From assembly GCA_007258455.2 (NCBI GenBank), contig VDFB02270651.1, positions 493,342,320 to 493,406,319 of the forward strand: DNA of 64,000 bases, written 5' to 3'. The notes beneath the pieces were generated by a model. The model was not told the origin of the DNA. It saw only the letters and a list, made by a program, of their open reading frames with translations, and did no database searches. Shown here piece after piece: positions 45,642 to 57,496 of the stretch (positions are counted from its first letter, which is position 1; each line of letters opens with the position of its first letter). Position numbers and translations under genes: made by a program. The DNA is from Sequoia sempervirens. Lineage: Eukaryota > Streptophyta > Pinopsida > Cupressales > Cupressaceae.

Positions 45642-45990
45642 TTAAGCACAGATGATTTCAAGAGCGACAGGGAAATTCAACTGAATAGAATAATTCCACG
45701 CACAAGGATTTGTGTACGGTATAGTACCGGAGAAAGTTTAACCTGTAAGTGGTGGAAAGAAAAAAATGGAGTTTGATAAGAATGATCCAGTAGCAATTGG
45801 AAAGTATCAAGCTGAGAACAACTCTAGGGATACACACAAGAACAATTCAATTGTTTCTTAAAATATTCATTCACTTCAGGATCTTCAAGACACTACTTTG
45901 GGTTCCTTGCTGTCTTCTTTAATGCATTTCTGTGATCCTGTACAGCGAAGATTTCCTTTGGAGAAATTTTCGATTTTTAGGGACTCCTAT
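45642..45990 (+). pseudogene. deleted EIL DNA-binding-domain fragment, copy B
   Basis: Same internally deleted fragment as 17325-17670. The TGA near 17409 in copy A is CGG here (ACCGGAG), so the 45585-45776 frame stays open a little longer. The later stop (TAA near 45858) is shared. Confidence 0.85.
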
Positions 45991-46550
45991 TTCGATGTTG
46001 CTTTTCTAGATGTTAGGAGAAATATAATATGAAGGTCACTCGGTTCATTGATCTTTTGGGTTTCTTTGGTTCTATATTTGAGTACTGGGATAGATTTTTG
46101 AGGTTAGTGATGTTTATTGATGCATTTTTTGGGTGGTGTTTCTCCAAATCCAATCTCTGATGGCCAACTGGGTTTCTTCTCAAGATATATTTTGTTTTCT
46201 TGTTTTCTTTTTCCAGTTGCTTGGGTGACTTTTTAGATACTTTTACTGGTACCCAGTTCCCTTTCTTCTGTTTTTACATTTCGCAGGGCTAGGGTGTTTT
46301 TTCCTGTTATTAGGTGTAATCCACAGGCCATTCCCAGGTCACCAGGATTGTGCGGCCTCTGGCAATCATTACGACCAGTGTCTGAGAGTTTTGAATTCAG
46401 GGACCCTAATAAGCGTGTGCTTGTATTTTAATTCTGAGCCTCACCATCACAAAGGCTTCTAGATTAAATTTCTCTGTTTCATGATTCTTTTCCCTGTTTT
46501 GGTAGAGGGAATCATTTAGAGCTTAGACGTGGAGCTTACGGGATCAAGAA
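45991..46550 (+). other. EIL-B upstream region with candidate 5' UTR intron
   Basis: It corresponds to 17671-18241. A pyrimidine-rich tract ending in CAG near 46285 and another ending in GGTAG near 46505 are candidate 3' splice sites ahead of the start codon. Confidence 0.35.
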
Positions 46551-48398
46551 ATGGGTTCTGACATTGGGGCTGCCGAGAATTTTGATGTTAGTGTTATCGA
46601 TATGGCTGAAGATGATGTTAGTGAAGAGGAAATAGATTTGTATGAAAGGGAGAAACGCATGTGGAAAGACCGGGTTAAGCAGAGACGACTTAAAGAGCGA
46701 CAGAGAATTGCAACTGAGCAAAATAATGGCAAGCCAAAACACAAACAATCATCAGAGCAGGCTAGAAGAAAGAAGATGGCCCGAGCCCAAGATGGTATTT
46801 TGAAATATATGTTTAAAATGATGGAAGTTTGCGAAGCACAAGGATTTGTGTATGGTATAATACCTGGGAAAGGAAAACCTGTAAGCGGTGCTTCAGATAA
46901 CATGAGAGCATGGTGGAAAGAAAAAGTGAGGTTTGATAAGAATGGTCCAGCAGCAATTGCAAAGTATCAAGCTGAAAGCAAGTCTAGGGATACACAAAAG
47001 AACAACTCAAACGTTTCTTCAAATGTTCATTCACTTCAGGATCTTCAAGACACTACTTTGGGTTCCTTGCTGTCTTCTCTAATGCAACACTGTGATCCTC
47101 CACAGCGAAGATTTCCTTTGAAGAAGGCTATACCACCTCCTTGGTGGCCTTCAGGGGATGAAGATTGGTGGCCTCAATTGGGTTTACAGAAGGGTCAAGG
47201 TTCTCCCCCTTACGAAAAGCCTCATGATTTGAAAAAGGTATGGAAAGTTGGCGTTCTCACTGCAGTGATTAAACACATGTCTCCAAATATTGCAGAGATT
47301 AGGAAGCTAGTTAGACAGTCAAAGTGCTTGCAGGATAAGATGACTGCCAAGGAGACTGCAACTTGGTTGGGAGTTTTGAATCAAGAAGAAGCTCAGACAT
47401 GGTCAGTTGATAAAGGCAATGGAGCATCTAACAACTCTAGCATTAGTGCAAGTGAATATGATGTGGAAAGTTGTGATGATTTCCAAAGTTCAGATTCTGC
47501 AAAATGTGATGCTCGAAACAGGGAGGAAGATGCTAATCCTTGTGAAAGAGAGATTTTAAATAAGAAAGATACCGACAATTCATCCGTGGTTGTTCAGAAT
47601 GGAGACATGACATCAGCTTCTAAGAAAAAAAGGGGTCGTGGAAAACGTTCAATCAAAGAGCAGCGAACATTTATGTGTGCTAATGAGGGATGTCCACATC
47701 AGGATCAGAGTAATTGCTTTTCTGATATTAATCAAAGGAATTCACATGCAAATAACTGCCCTTATAGATCTCAAGCACAAGTAACTATGAATGAGAATGC
47801 TGGGAATAATCAAGTAACATTGTATACAGAGACCTTGGACCATTTGAATCCGCAAGATGGCAGCAGGGAAGGCATTTTTAAAGCAACTATGACAAGTAAT
47901 AAAGTTATTCCTCAATGCACTTTTGCCTTTCCTTCAGTGCAAACAGTTTCTCAGTACATGTACGGGGAAAGTGAACCCCATAGTGTATTAAGCAATTTCA
48001 ACAATACTGATGTGCCTGCTGATCAACTCTTTGTAGATAGATTCAATGAACTAAACAGAAGTTCAAATACTAAACAACGGCTGCAACCACAGACCAGTGT
48101 GAATCAAGCAGATCACGGAACTATTGAAATTCATGGTGATGCAAGTGCAGTATTTGAACCACCTTTGGTAGTGAACAGCAGTTCAAATGAACTCTGTGGA
48201 AGTATAGCTGATTGGCAGAGGGATGGATTCAATACTGACACTGGGAAATTTGTTGGGAACCATTTTGAGTCTTCTTCTGATTGCCTTAGAGTGGATTATC
48301 TTGGTAGTCCATTTAATTTTGGAATTGTTGGTAGTGACCTGGACTTCTCATTTGATGATTCATTTGTTGAGGACATGATTCAATATTGGGGAGCTTAG
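46551..48398 (+). CDS. EIL: EIN3-like (EIL) transcription factor, intact copy B
   Basis: A 615-residue uninterrupted frame, close to the usual length of EIN3/EIL1. These nuclear factors bind ethylene-response promoters as dimers and are the end point of the EIN2 pathway; some members act in sulfur response. The domain order fits: an acidic start (residues 19-34, [16 protein letters not shown]), KRMWKD (35-40), the basic [17 protein letters not shown] block (71-87), [20 protein letters not shown] (98-117), [20 protein letters not shown] (120-139), [20 protein letters not shown] (165-184), PPPWWP and DWWPQLGL (195-212), [20 protein letters not shown] (223-242), and [18 protein letters not shown] after 250. 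A Cys/His motif at about 375-408 ([10 protein letters not shown] to NNCPYR) matches a motif in the second half of the family. The C-terminus is acidic and Asn/Ser/Gln-rich. No intron lies in the frame, as usual for the family. It is the only intact host gene in the window. Confidence 0.95.
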   Translation: MGSDIGAAENFDVSVIDMAEDDVSEEEIDLYEREKRMWKDRVKQRRLKERQRIATEQNNGKPKHKQSSEQARRKKMARAQDGILKYMFKMMEVCEAQGFVYGIIPGKGKPVSGASDNMRAWWKEKVRFDKNGPAAIAKYQAESKSRDTQKNNSNVSSNVHSLQDLQDTTLGSLLSSLMQHCDPPQRRFPLKKAIPPPWWPSGDEDWWPQLGLQKGQGSPPYEKPHDLKKVWKVGVLTAVIKHMSPNIAEIRKLVRQSKCLQDKMTAKETATWLGVLNQEEAQTWSVDKGNGASNNSSISASEYDVESCDDFQSSDSAKCDARNREEDANPCEREILNKKDTDNSSVVVQNGDMTSASKKKRGRGKRSIKEQRTFMCANEGCPHQDQSNCFSDINQRNSHANNCPYRSQAQVTMNENAGNNQVTLYTETLDHLNPQDGSREGIFKATMTSNKVIPQCTFAFPSVQTVSQYMYGESEPHSVLSNFNNTDVPADQLFVDRFNELNRSSNTKQRLQPQTSVNQADHGTIEIHGDASAVFEPPLVVNSSSNELCGSIADWQRDGFNTDTGKFVGNHFESSSDCLRVDYLGSPFNFGIVGSDLDFSFDDSFVEDMIQYWGA

Positions 48399-48950
48399 AA
48401 TTAGTAGTCCCTCGAAGATGCTACATATTTAACTTGAGTGCAGGACCACAATTATTCTCTACTGATCACATAGGCTAGGGAACATTTGCATTTTGTCATG
48501 TTACAAACAAGTAAAATCATGTGAAAAAAGATTTTCTTCTTGTTTCATATAAATATTAGGAGGAATGATAATGGGATCACATATGACTGCATGCAGGCAG
48601 AGGAAAGCAGAATTTTTGTGAGGATGTAGAACTGCGCAAGGTATTTGAATAATTCTAAAGCTTATGGTGTTAACATCCCAGGCTGGCTTTATAATGCTTT
48701 CCAAGCATCCCAACATTCAATAAAAATAATGTTGTAAAGATCTTAGAGATATTTCAATGGGTCTCCAATTGTCCAAATGCATTATGTGGTTTAATACTCT
48801 TCCTTTGCTTATTGATTTCAGAAAGCTCAGAACTTTTTAATATTGCAGGAAAGATGTTTGGACCTGTTCTTGGTTTTCTCTGGGAAATTTTTTTAATTTA
48901 GATTTGGTTGGAGATGCCGCCCTTAAAGTATCTTTGAAATGGGACACAAC
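48399..48950 (+). other. EIL-B 3' UTR region
   Basis: It has an AATAAA at 48719-48724, the same position as in copy A, and is nearly identical to it. Confidence 0.45.
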
Positions 48951-51218
48951 GTATTTCCAATGGGGAATTCTTTTTGTATTTCATTAGGAGAAATTGTTTT
49001 TGTATTCTTTATTAACTCAAAATAATTTCAACGTACAACCAATTTAGGCTTCACCATATTGTCGAGCAATTACAATAATTATTATTATCACAAAATAAAA
49101 AAGGATTATCAATACTAGGTGTTAAGTAGTTGCCACAAACTACAAACTCCGGGGGCTGAGAACCGTCTAACACTAAAATAAAGAGTGTTGTGGAAGCTGA
49201 CCAAATCACAAGTCATTGACGTTCAAACATAATCCTTGAGTGGAATTGCTTAATGCTAGATAGAGGTTTCTGTCTATGAACTGGTTGTGGAAATCAGAGG
49301 TTTTTGTCCTCTAATCTCCAATGACAAAAATATAGGATGTTCGATTTGTTTTGGGGAATGATTTCATAAAACATGGATATCCTCATTGATCTTTGACTTA
49401 GACTTAAGGCGGCAGCTGAACACTCACTTTCCCTCTAGAATACAATTTCAAAGTCCTCATTTTCCCTCTAAAGAACCTTGCTCACAACCCTTGGCCAACC
49501 ACTTAAAGAAATAAAACTTGATTGTAACATAACACAAAAGACCCCATAATTTGGGTGCTCACACAATAAGACACACCTAAGTATTACAAAGTCATTTACC
49601 TAATTTATTTTCCCAAGTCTACAATAAATAAAGAGCATGCTTAAGGAACATTCTAGGAGCTTATGGGAAAATGGGACATGACTATCCTCCCTCCTCAAAA
49701 TCACTTGCCCTTAAGCAATTCAATTTTGGAAGCTTCAAGATGTTACCCCCTTCCCATGTAGCATATTTAGTTGGCAAGTCCATCCATTGCACCAAATACT
49801 TTGTAAGGGTTTTATTCCTCAACTTTCATTCTTGAGTATCCAAGATAGCCTCTTGTATTAGAATGAGTCTTCCTTCATCATCTGAAGGTGACAAGTCTTT
49901 GGAAGGTGTAACATGTTGCCCTAATGCCTTTTTGAGTTAAGAAACATGGAAGATGTTGTGAATTCTATTGTTCTCAGAAAGATCTAGCTCATAGGCTACT
50001 TCTCCCACCTTTCTTATGATTCTATAGGGGTCATAAAATCTGGGCTTCAATTTTTTTGTTCCTTTCTTCTTCAATAAAAAATGCATGGAAGGTTGTAGCC
50101 TCAAGTAAATCATGTGTATCCAACTTTAAACACTTTTTTTGTACATCATTGACTTGCATAGAGCTTCTATTGGTTTTGAGTGTGCTAAAGGTTGTCATTA
50201 AGAGACTTCAATATCTCTTGATGCTTGATCATAGCTATTGCTCCAAGTACCCTATTATCTATGATTGCAAGATCCATAAAAGTTAGAGCATATATACATG
50301 CAAATGAATAAAAGATGATGTACCTATGGACATATGGTGGTATGTGTTATATCAAATTTCTCTCAAATGTAGCCACTTGACACAAGCTATTTTCTATCTA
50401 GAAACATAATTTCTTGTGTACCCTTTGATCCATTTGTTGACAATCTCAATTTTCCTATCTATTTGGGGGTAGTAACTTGTGCTAGAGGTGAGTTTTGTTC
50501 TTGCCAAATGAAACATTTCTTGCAAAAAATGTTTCAAAAATATTTTTCCCTATCTCTAATAATGTTCTTGGGCATTCCATGTAATTTGAATAGCTCCTTA
50601 AGAATAAATCAATAATTGGGGAAACCTTGAAAAAAGAGGATGTTGCATAAAAAATTCACATAGTAAGTCTATCTACTACAATAAAAATGCAATCTTTGAC
50701 ATTTACTTTGGGTAACCTAGTGATAAAATTTATAGGTATGTACTCTCATTTTTACTCAGCCATGCATAGGGTATGAAGTAATCTTATAGAATAAACTTGT
50801 TCGGTTTTGTTCTATTGAGAAGATGAACATTACTTATTTTTCTTTAGCATATCCCCTTTCATTCCTTTCTATGATAATCTCTCTCTAACCCTTTTGTATG
50901 TTTTGAAATATGTTGGATGTCGAGCCAATGGAGTGTCATGTATGGCTCTTAAAATCTTCTCCTCCATCTTTGATTTTGAGACTAAATATATCCTTTCTTT
51001 ATGTAGAATTAGATCTCCCACCACTTTGAATCTATAATCCTATATCCTTCCATCTAATATGCTTCTAACAAAACCATTCTTAGCATATTTAGATATGATG
51101 GTGGTGACCCAACCAATAGAGATACTAGAAATTGAATATAAAGTAAGAATTCAAGATAATGCATCCTCAACTACATTATACTTCCCCTTCACATATTCAA
51201 TATTAAAATCATATGCAT
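48951..51218 (-). pseudogene. gypsy integrase and 3' LTR relic, copy B
   Basis: Counterpart of 20651-22941. The PPT lies at 49683-49696 (minus strand), and the integrase C-terminal and core text lies between about 49810 and 50960. A two-base insertion (ATCATGTGTATCC for ATCATGTATCC) at about 50112 breaks the integrase C-terminal frame open in copy A. The relic stops at 51218 where another element inserts. Confidence 0.8.
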
Positions 51219-51398
51219 TGATCTGATTTAGGATCTACGATGATTGCTTATAGAATGCTTAACTTTACAACAATTAATTAAACCTTAAACACACAAAATA
51301 ATGTAACAAAATGCTTAAATGAACATAGCATAATAAATATGATGAACTGAAAGAAAGAGAATAAAGAGAGAGAAGAAAAAACACAATTGATAACGGAG
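51219..51398 (-). repeat. gypsy 2 3' LTR, left part
   Basis: TGATCTGATTTAGGATC aligns with TGAGCTGATTTAGGATC at 63408, and the match continues to the insertion point at 51398. Confidence 0.9.
51394..51398. repeat. 5-bp target site duplication (CGGAG), left side of unknown insertion
   Basis: CGGAG is repeated at 57492-57496. Removing 51399-57496 restores a contiguous match to the right LTR at 63585-63605. Confidence 0.85.
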
Positions 51399-52706
51399 TG
51401 GTGGAACCCATAAAATTTTCATGATTCCATTGACTTCACGGTCATGCTACTGGTCGTTTATATCTTTTGAGATTAGGGTCTAGGGTTTAAGAATTTTATG
51501 TATCTTGCCACCCACGATTTTCATTCAGTTTATGTTCTCATGTTGACCAGCCGAACCAATTTATTTGTTAATTAAGTGCCTTCCTGTGGTCTTTATTATC
51601 ATTGTTCAACCGACCCCAATGTCTTGGTTACCATCGGGCCTAGCATGATCCCTTTTATGAACAACTTTTGTGCACGTGTCTTCAACATTGTTTAAGCTTG
51701 ACACTCACTATTCATCTTCTTATCGTGTGTTGCTTTGTGAAAATTTTCTTCTAAATCGTGATGAGCGATATAATGTCTATCCTTCGACCTAAGTCCATCA
51801 CCTGTCGCATGTTTTGTTGTTATTTTAATGAGGTAACCCATGATGAGCGATGCGGTTAAGGCTTTGACCCATCGTTGGCCCTTGTACTATCGCTGGTTAC
51901 ATTGTGCTTTTCTGGAGAGAACCCGCAACCGCCGATGGGCAGAGCATCTTCCCCATCGCATGAATTTGTTTTGTCGCGACTTGGGATTAATCAATGAACT
52001 TTGGACACGCGATGAGTGATGGAACTCAAGTCTTCAGTGGATATATTCTTCACGCTTATTCAATCAAGGGATGATGTTTCGTCATTGGCCTCCCAGTGTA
52101 GAAAGGAGACATGCGATGGGCGATACTAATGAAATGTGGGGAAATACACGTGGTAGTTTCCTAGTGCATCGAGTACACATCAAATTTCTAGTGGGGCCCA
52201 TGGAGAGTAGGAAACAATGTGAGCCATTAGATGAGTTTTTCATCTAAATGCATCAATGGTTTGAATTCAAATAGGAACGGCCAACCTGAGGCATAATTGT
52301 TCACTTGCGCAAGCTTTCCTACACCATTTTAATGGTATGTGTACTTAGCTAAATTCATTGAAAGAGGTTTATAGTTTGTATTTTCATCTTAGTCGAATGT
52401 CCGAAGAGCCGAAGGAGAGTTCAAAATAACCAAAGTTGAAGCTAAAGGAGTTGCAAAAAGTTTATTCCCGGGTAAGTTGCCATACCACTGGTTTCTTTTA
52501 TTGCTTTGTAGGAACTAGTGTGTCAAACCAAAGGGGGTCTGAATTGATTTCAAGAATTGTTTAGGGTTTTTGGTTTCTCTTGAATTAGTACAGTTTCCTA
52601 ATTGGGTAAAATCATGTCTGAATTAGAGTGTGAGCTGTTGAGAATAGGGTAATAATCTCAAACCTAGTTTACTTCTAAACTAAGTAAAAACCCTAAAGAA
52701 GCTAAA
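51399..52706. other. leader of the unclassified insertion
   Basis: No gene. Between about 51755 and 52125 variants of GATG(A/G)GCGAT recur at least five times, some next to CATCGC in the opposite sense. A GGTAAGT...TTTGTAG pair (about 52470-52512) could be a short intron. The leader is less AT-rich than its surroundings. Confidence 0.5.
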
Positions 52707-55700
52707 ATGAGCCAACCTGGTGATTCCTCATCATCTAAACCTATACCCATGAAGAAAAAGCAGAAGGTCTCCCATGAGCCCCCTCAAACATCTAAAGTCA
52801 CTGAAAAGAAAAGGGTCCAACCTAAGGATTATACTCGCTTCATGGATAAATTCCAACCGCCAGACGTCAAGGCAAGCGGTAGGAAGGCTATAGGGGAAGG
52901 AATCCTAACCACCAATTTCAAGGACCTTGCAGAGGGAATTGGTGACAATATTTTACCAGAGACTGGATGGGAATTGTTCCTATATGCTTTTATAAGAAGA
53001 GATGCTCGACATCCTGGTAAAAATGTCTGGTGTTATGATCTAGGAAAACTGGTTGTCCCCAATGTTTTTGTTGAAGTGGACTTGATGATCCATTTTGTAG
53101 ACATATATGATGATGTAAACAGGGAAATTGTACAGACATTGATGGTAGGTGCATTCTGGAAATAAAGGCAAGTAAAGTTGTGGAGGTTTCTAGAATGAAA
53201 CCTAATGCTAGCGAAAAGATCAATTTTGAAAAATTGTAGCAAAAATATGCCAAACACAAGGTAGTGCTCCGAAAAGGTTAAATACCTAGGCATAGGTGAG
53301 AAAAGGGCACTGCGTTTGCACTCAAAGAGGTTGAACCATTGGACTGTGAAGAGTTTGTAGATTATTTCAGATATACATATTATATGTTGTGTCAAGTGCT
53401 TGGAGTAAGGTGTGATGGAAGGATAGCCTCACCCCTATTGTTTATAATTTTGGATATTCAACATAGAAACAAGCATACCTGGTTTGACTATGCCCATAGA
53501 GTTGTAGAACAATTAAACTATGATCTGGTAAGGTTAAAGGAGAGGAGAACCCCATTGACATTCAAAGACTATTCCTTATTGATGCATATGATATTATGAT
53601 AGGGACATGAAGCTTTTGTAAAGGCTATGAAACTAAGGCAGGTGGATGAAAGGAATAATAAGTTTCCAGTTCAAATTTGGACACAGCTTTGGGATTTACA
53701 TTGCTCAAACTTAAACTATGTTGCATTCTGTAACAACATAAAACACACTACTCTGGTGCAAATGGGTGTTGCACATACTAAAAGGATTTCCAAAACAATT
53801 CACGCATTGTTAAGGCCAAAGGAATTTGGTGATGACCTAGACTATAAAATAAATTGGGGAGACTGGTATTTATATAATGATTTCATGGTCATCAGATGTT
53901 GTGGGGCTCCTGTTGCACCACATTTGTTACTCAAGTTTATTTCTGATAGGTTGGCCTTTATTGAAATAATGTGGCAAATGTACCACTCTGATGCAGAGAA
54001 CTTTAGGTTGTTCTGAAAGGCCTCTATCATTGCATCAAATTTATCCTTTGACTATTTTGTTGTATTAGCAAAGGAATCATATGAGGTATTTGGTATAATG
54101 GTTAGCAACCTGAGAATGAAAGTAGCCTCTACTAGAAAGTTTGACCCACAAGGACATATCAACAGAGAAAAGATAAAGAGGTCAATCTTAGGGTATGGAC
54201 CTCATGCCTTCTACTTTAGGGAATATGTGATAAAGAATCTGCCAACACCTTCTGCTGTCCAAGATAGAGCAGACATATGGATGCGGATTGTTGAGGTTAA
54301 GCATAGGGATTATACTCAAAATTTTTACTATCAAAGCCCTTACAAACACATCTTTGAAAAATATAAAAGGATGGATTTGGTCCTTAGTGACTTATGGATG
54401 ACACTTTCTTGGAGAAGGTGGAGCAAGCTAAGCAGCTAGCTCAAAGTGCTCTATAAGAGCATTTAATAAAAGTTGGTGGTCAACCAAAGGAGCTCACAAC
54501 ACCAGAAGAGTAGTATCCATTGGATATAGAGGATACTCATTTTATGGAATTACCTATTGAGAGCGCTGGTGAAGCACATGATGTTGAGGAGAATGTGCAA
54601 CAACCATCCACCAAAACTGCGCTTGCTAAACAAGGAGCAGAGTCTGAATTTTCACACCTCGATATTGGGGATGTAATTGAACCTTTTGTCCTAGATGATA
54701 GGCTAGTACCTTGGGAATATGATGAAAGATGAGAAAATGATGCAAGGGTACTAGCTTGTGCTAAGTTTTTAGAAGATGACTATTTTGTGACAACAAGAGA
54801 ATTCAAGGAATACATGGCTGAGCTCAAAGCTCAAGAAATAAATGACAAGATACAGAAGGCTTAGGAGGGAGTGGACCCTTCCCAACTAGAGGAAGTTAGA
54901 AAGAAGACTGAAGAAGAAATTATTTAGGAAATTACACAAATGTATCCTGTGGAAGCTAGGAGATTGGTCAAAGATAGTGGAATGACGGTGATGCCTGGCT
55001 GGATTTTGTCATCAATAATTGCCCTAGATGCAATCAGAAATGACCTAACTGTTGTGGTGTCAAAAGAAACTTTTGATGAGAAAATATTTTGTTCAAAGTT
55101 TAGTCCTAGTCTACATGCGTTGGCTATTTAGCAATTGACACCAGATTTAGGAAGATGTAGACTCATTAGAGCAATGACTGGCCTCTCAAGAGACTTGATA
55201 ATAGGTAGGACTTCAGAGATGATAGCCCCACAAGTTGCAGTACTAACAATGTACACAACCATATTGAGTGTGGAAACTGCAAAGATCTCTCAGGCTAGGT
55301 ACATGAAATTGTTGGAAAAGCATAATAAATTGGTTAAGGAATACAATAAGTTAAAGGCTACTACAGTTAATATAGGACATAAGACCTCACCTACTTCCCC
55401 ATCTAGTATCTCATCACAGTAAAAGGAAACCTTCAAGGAAAGAATTATTTCCATGAAGAATGAACTCCAAACAGCCAAGTCTGAAAATATTAAGCTTCAA
55501 GAGGATATGAACAAAATCACAAAGGGTATGGCTGATGAGATCTTAGGCCATAGATTGACAAAGGAATCTTTTAAAGTAGAAGATGCATGGCTAACGTATA
55601 AGGGTATACATGAGGATTTTGAGATATTCCAACATGTTTAGGAGGTTTTTCAAAATACTTGGAATAAGTGGAGTAGTAGATTGATTAGTTTAAAACAGAT

Positions 55701-56165
55701 ACAAGAAAACACAAAGGATGATCCTGAGCTCCAACAAATCTACCAGGTATCCTAAGGGGAATTGAGATGATTGGTGGGATCACAAGGCGTCATGAGCGAA
55801 TTGGAACACAACTACAAGGTAAAATCAAAGCCTTTAGAAGTATGGAAGAATGTGGTATGCCCAAGATTCTCAATGAAGATGAAACACTCATGGAGTATGC
55901 ACCATGGAGAGAATTCTTCAAGCATCAAATAGCTACAGGTCCACGAATAGAATATGTTGATGACAAATTGGACCTAACTTTCTTGAATGACATTATTGAT
56001 ACTCTCATTGGAATCCAAATAGACATAGACACTTTTGTGAAAGAAGCCAAGGTGGTGATTGATGCAAGGTACAATGCATACAATACGAAGGTGCATAAAT
56101 TGCTTGATATTAATTGGCCTACTAAGGATGAATATAGAGATTGGCTGGAAAAATATGCTGAGTAA
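52707..56165 (+). pseudogene. long unknown ORF of the unclassified insertion
   Basis: Open pieces follow each other on one strand with only about three frame changes: 52707-53165; then 53339-53599, 53627-54016 and 54098-54439 in a second frame; then 54520-54732, 54940-55131, 55135-55422 and 55453-55641 in a third; then 55767-56165. About 1150 codons in all suggest one ancestral protein. The start is Ser/Lys-rich and basic (SKPIPMKKKQKVSHEPP). The middle is hydrophobic-aromatic and looks globular (WELFLYAFIRRDARHPGKNV; RTPLTFKDYSLLMHM). Around 55270-55640 a Lys/Glu-rich stretch (KLLEKHNKLVKEYNKLKA) looks coiled-coil. I recognise no catalytic motif or family; a gag-like structural protein is possible because of the basic start, globular middle and coiled coil. 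It has about ten in-frame stops. Confidence 0.6.
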
Positions 56166-57491
56166 GCCATGAGGGTGGCGAGAGGGATATAGAATATGGT
56201 TGAGTATAGTAAAGGTCCGGCCTTTGAAATAATTGTGTAAGGGAAATCTATATCCTCTTAATATGAAGATGCACATGGTAACCCAACCTATCCTTTCCTT
56301 TTGTTTTATTTTACTCTTCTCTCATGCTTTACACCTTTTTCTGAATGGATGGTGATGTGGAATTTCTGAGCAATATGGATATGATTTCCAGAAGCTTTTA
56401 CAATTTTTGTCCTTTTGTATTTTCCCCCCATTTCTTCAAAATGTAAATATAACCGCTTGGGGGTTGAAATGAAGTGAAATGTGCTTGAAATGTTGAATGA
56501 AATGAAATGTAAATAGCCAATAGCCTAATGCTTGTTTGCTCCCTTGATCATATAAAAGGGATTTCAAGGCTATTGTGCAAGGGTCTTTGAAATTTTGGTT
56601 GATCTCAGATAGTCGTAGTGAAGTTTTCATGAGTACAAGCATATAATGGATATAGAATTACTTGTTGAGTCTTAGGATATGAGTCCGTATTCATAGTTAG
56701 CTTAAATGTTTTGCAACAATTATAGCATTTGAGAATCGATAATGGAAAATTTCATGCAAATTGTCTCCTATGTATATGTTCATAGATTAGTAATGAAATA
56801 GTTAAATATTATCTCATTGGTCTCCAATTCATATGGTTGGATGTGTGTTTGCATTGTTGCTTCAATTCAATTAGTTGATTAAAATGATTTAATGCAATCA
56901 CTGGTTTATGAGTTAATTCATATGATCTTTAAGTATGTTTTGTGTGGAAAGCTTGAGTTATGAATTTGCAATGCAAATCCTTAATGGTTTATAAATATCG
57001 AATGCTTTAGTTGTTGCATTACAGTGTGTTGTGAATTCAACCCTGTCACCCTAGGATAATACACTAATTCTATATATTGAGTAAATTCAAATATATTAGG
57101 TCAACTGGATCATATCAAAGAACCATTCATTTAGTCGAATTTGTCTTTAGTATGGTGTTGGTTATTATGGTTTTCGTTTCAATTGTCTATTCTCTGCTCC
57201 AAGTCATAATGGTGTAAAGGATTTATCAATTCCTTGCAACTTGTCACTTGTAGAATCATTGATATGAGAATGTATCTGCTTAATGTGTGATGTATGTGGA
57301 GATCTTTTAAAGGAATATTGTGAGTACATTGTAGGATCACCCTCTTGGGTTTTGCAGAGCCTGAAGTGCAAGAGGAAAGCTAAATCTCTTTCTCTCATTC
57401 TTTTGCCAACCCCTTTGTGGTCGCTAATCATTGGAGTTGGAAAATTCATAGGATTCCTTGAAGATCTGGTTGGTATTTAAAAGAGCCAACA
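56166..57491. other. 3' non-coding part of the unclassified insertion
   Basis: AT-rich, with no gene recognised and no resemblance by eye to the leader (51399-52706), so no LTR pair could be shown. TGTTGG near 57157 is a conceivable start of a short diverged terminal repeat, but the alignment is too poor to call. Confidence 0.5.
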
Positions 57492-57496
57492 CGGAG

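Larger units (their letters stand above)
34895..51218 (+). repeat. large direct duplication, copy B (16.3 kb)
   Basis: Collinear with 6377-22941. It ends at ATATGCAT, where a gypsy LTR has inserted; copy A continues with GTAACTTGC. Identity varies along the length: no difference noticed in the first 900 bases, roughly 1 percent in the copia part, about 3 percent around the EIL 5' half, and well under 1 percent in the EIL 3' half (counts by eye). Confidence 0.95.
51399..57491 (+). mobile_element. unclassified 6.1-kb insertion with a long unknown ORF
   Basis: The borders are exact because the host LTR has an uninterrupted partner copy. The element starts TGGTGGAACCC and ends GAGCCAACA, with a 5-bp TSD. 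TG...CA ends (TGGTGG and CCAACA) and a 5-bp TSD point to an LTR-type integrase. However, I see no pair of similar LTRs, no PBS of the usual type, and no RT, integrase, transposase or Rep motif. It carries a long broken plus-strand ORF (52707-56165), a motif-rich leader and about 1.3 kb of 3' non-coding sequence. A non-autonomous LTR element with strongly diverged LTRs, or an unrecognised class, are both possible. Confidence 0.75.

Noticed and set aside
51399..57491. Helitron or CACTA interpretation of the unclassified insertion
   Set aside because: There is a TSD of 5 bp (Helitrons make none, CACTA elements make 3), there are no CACTA ends, and the TG...CA ends fit an LTR-type integrase better.
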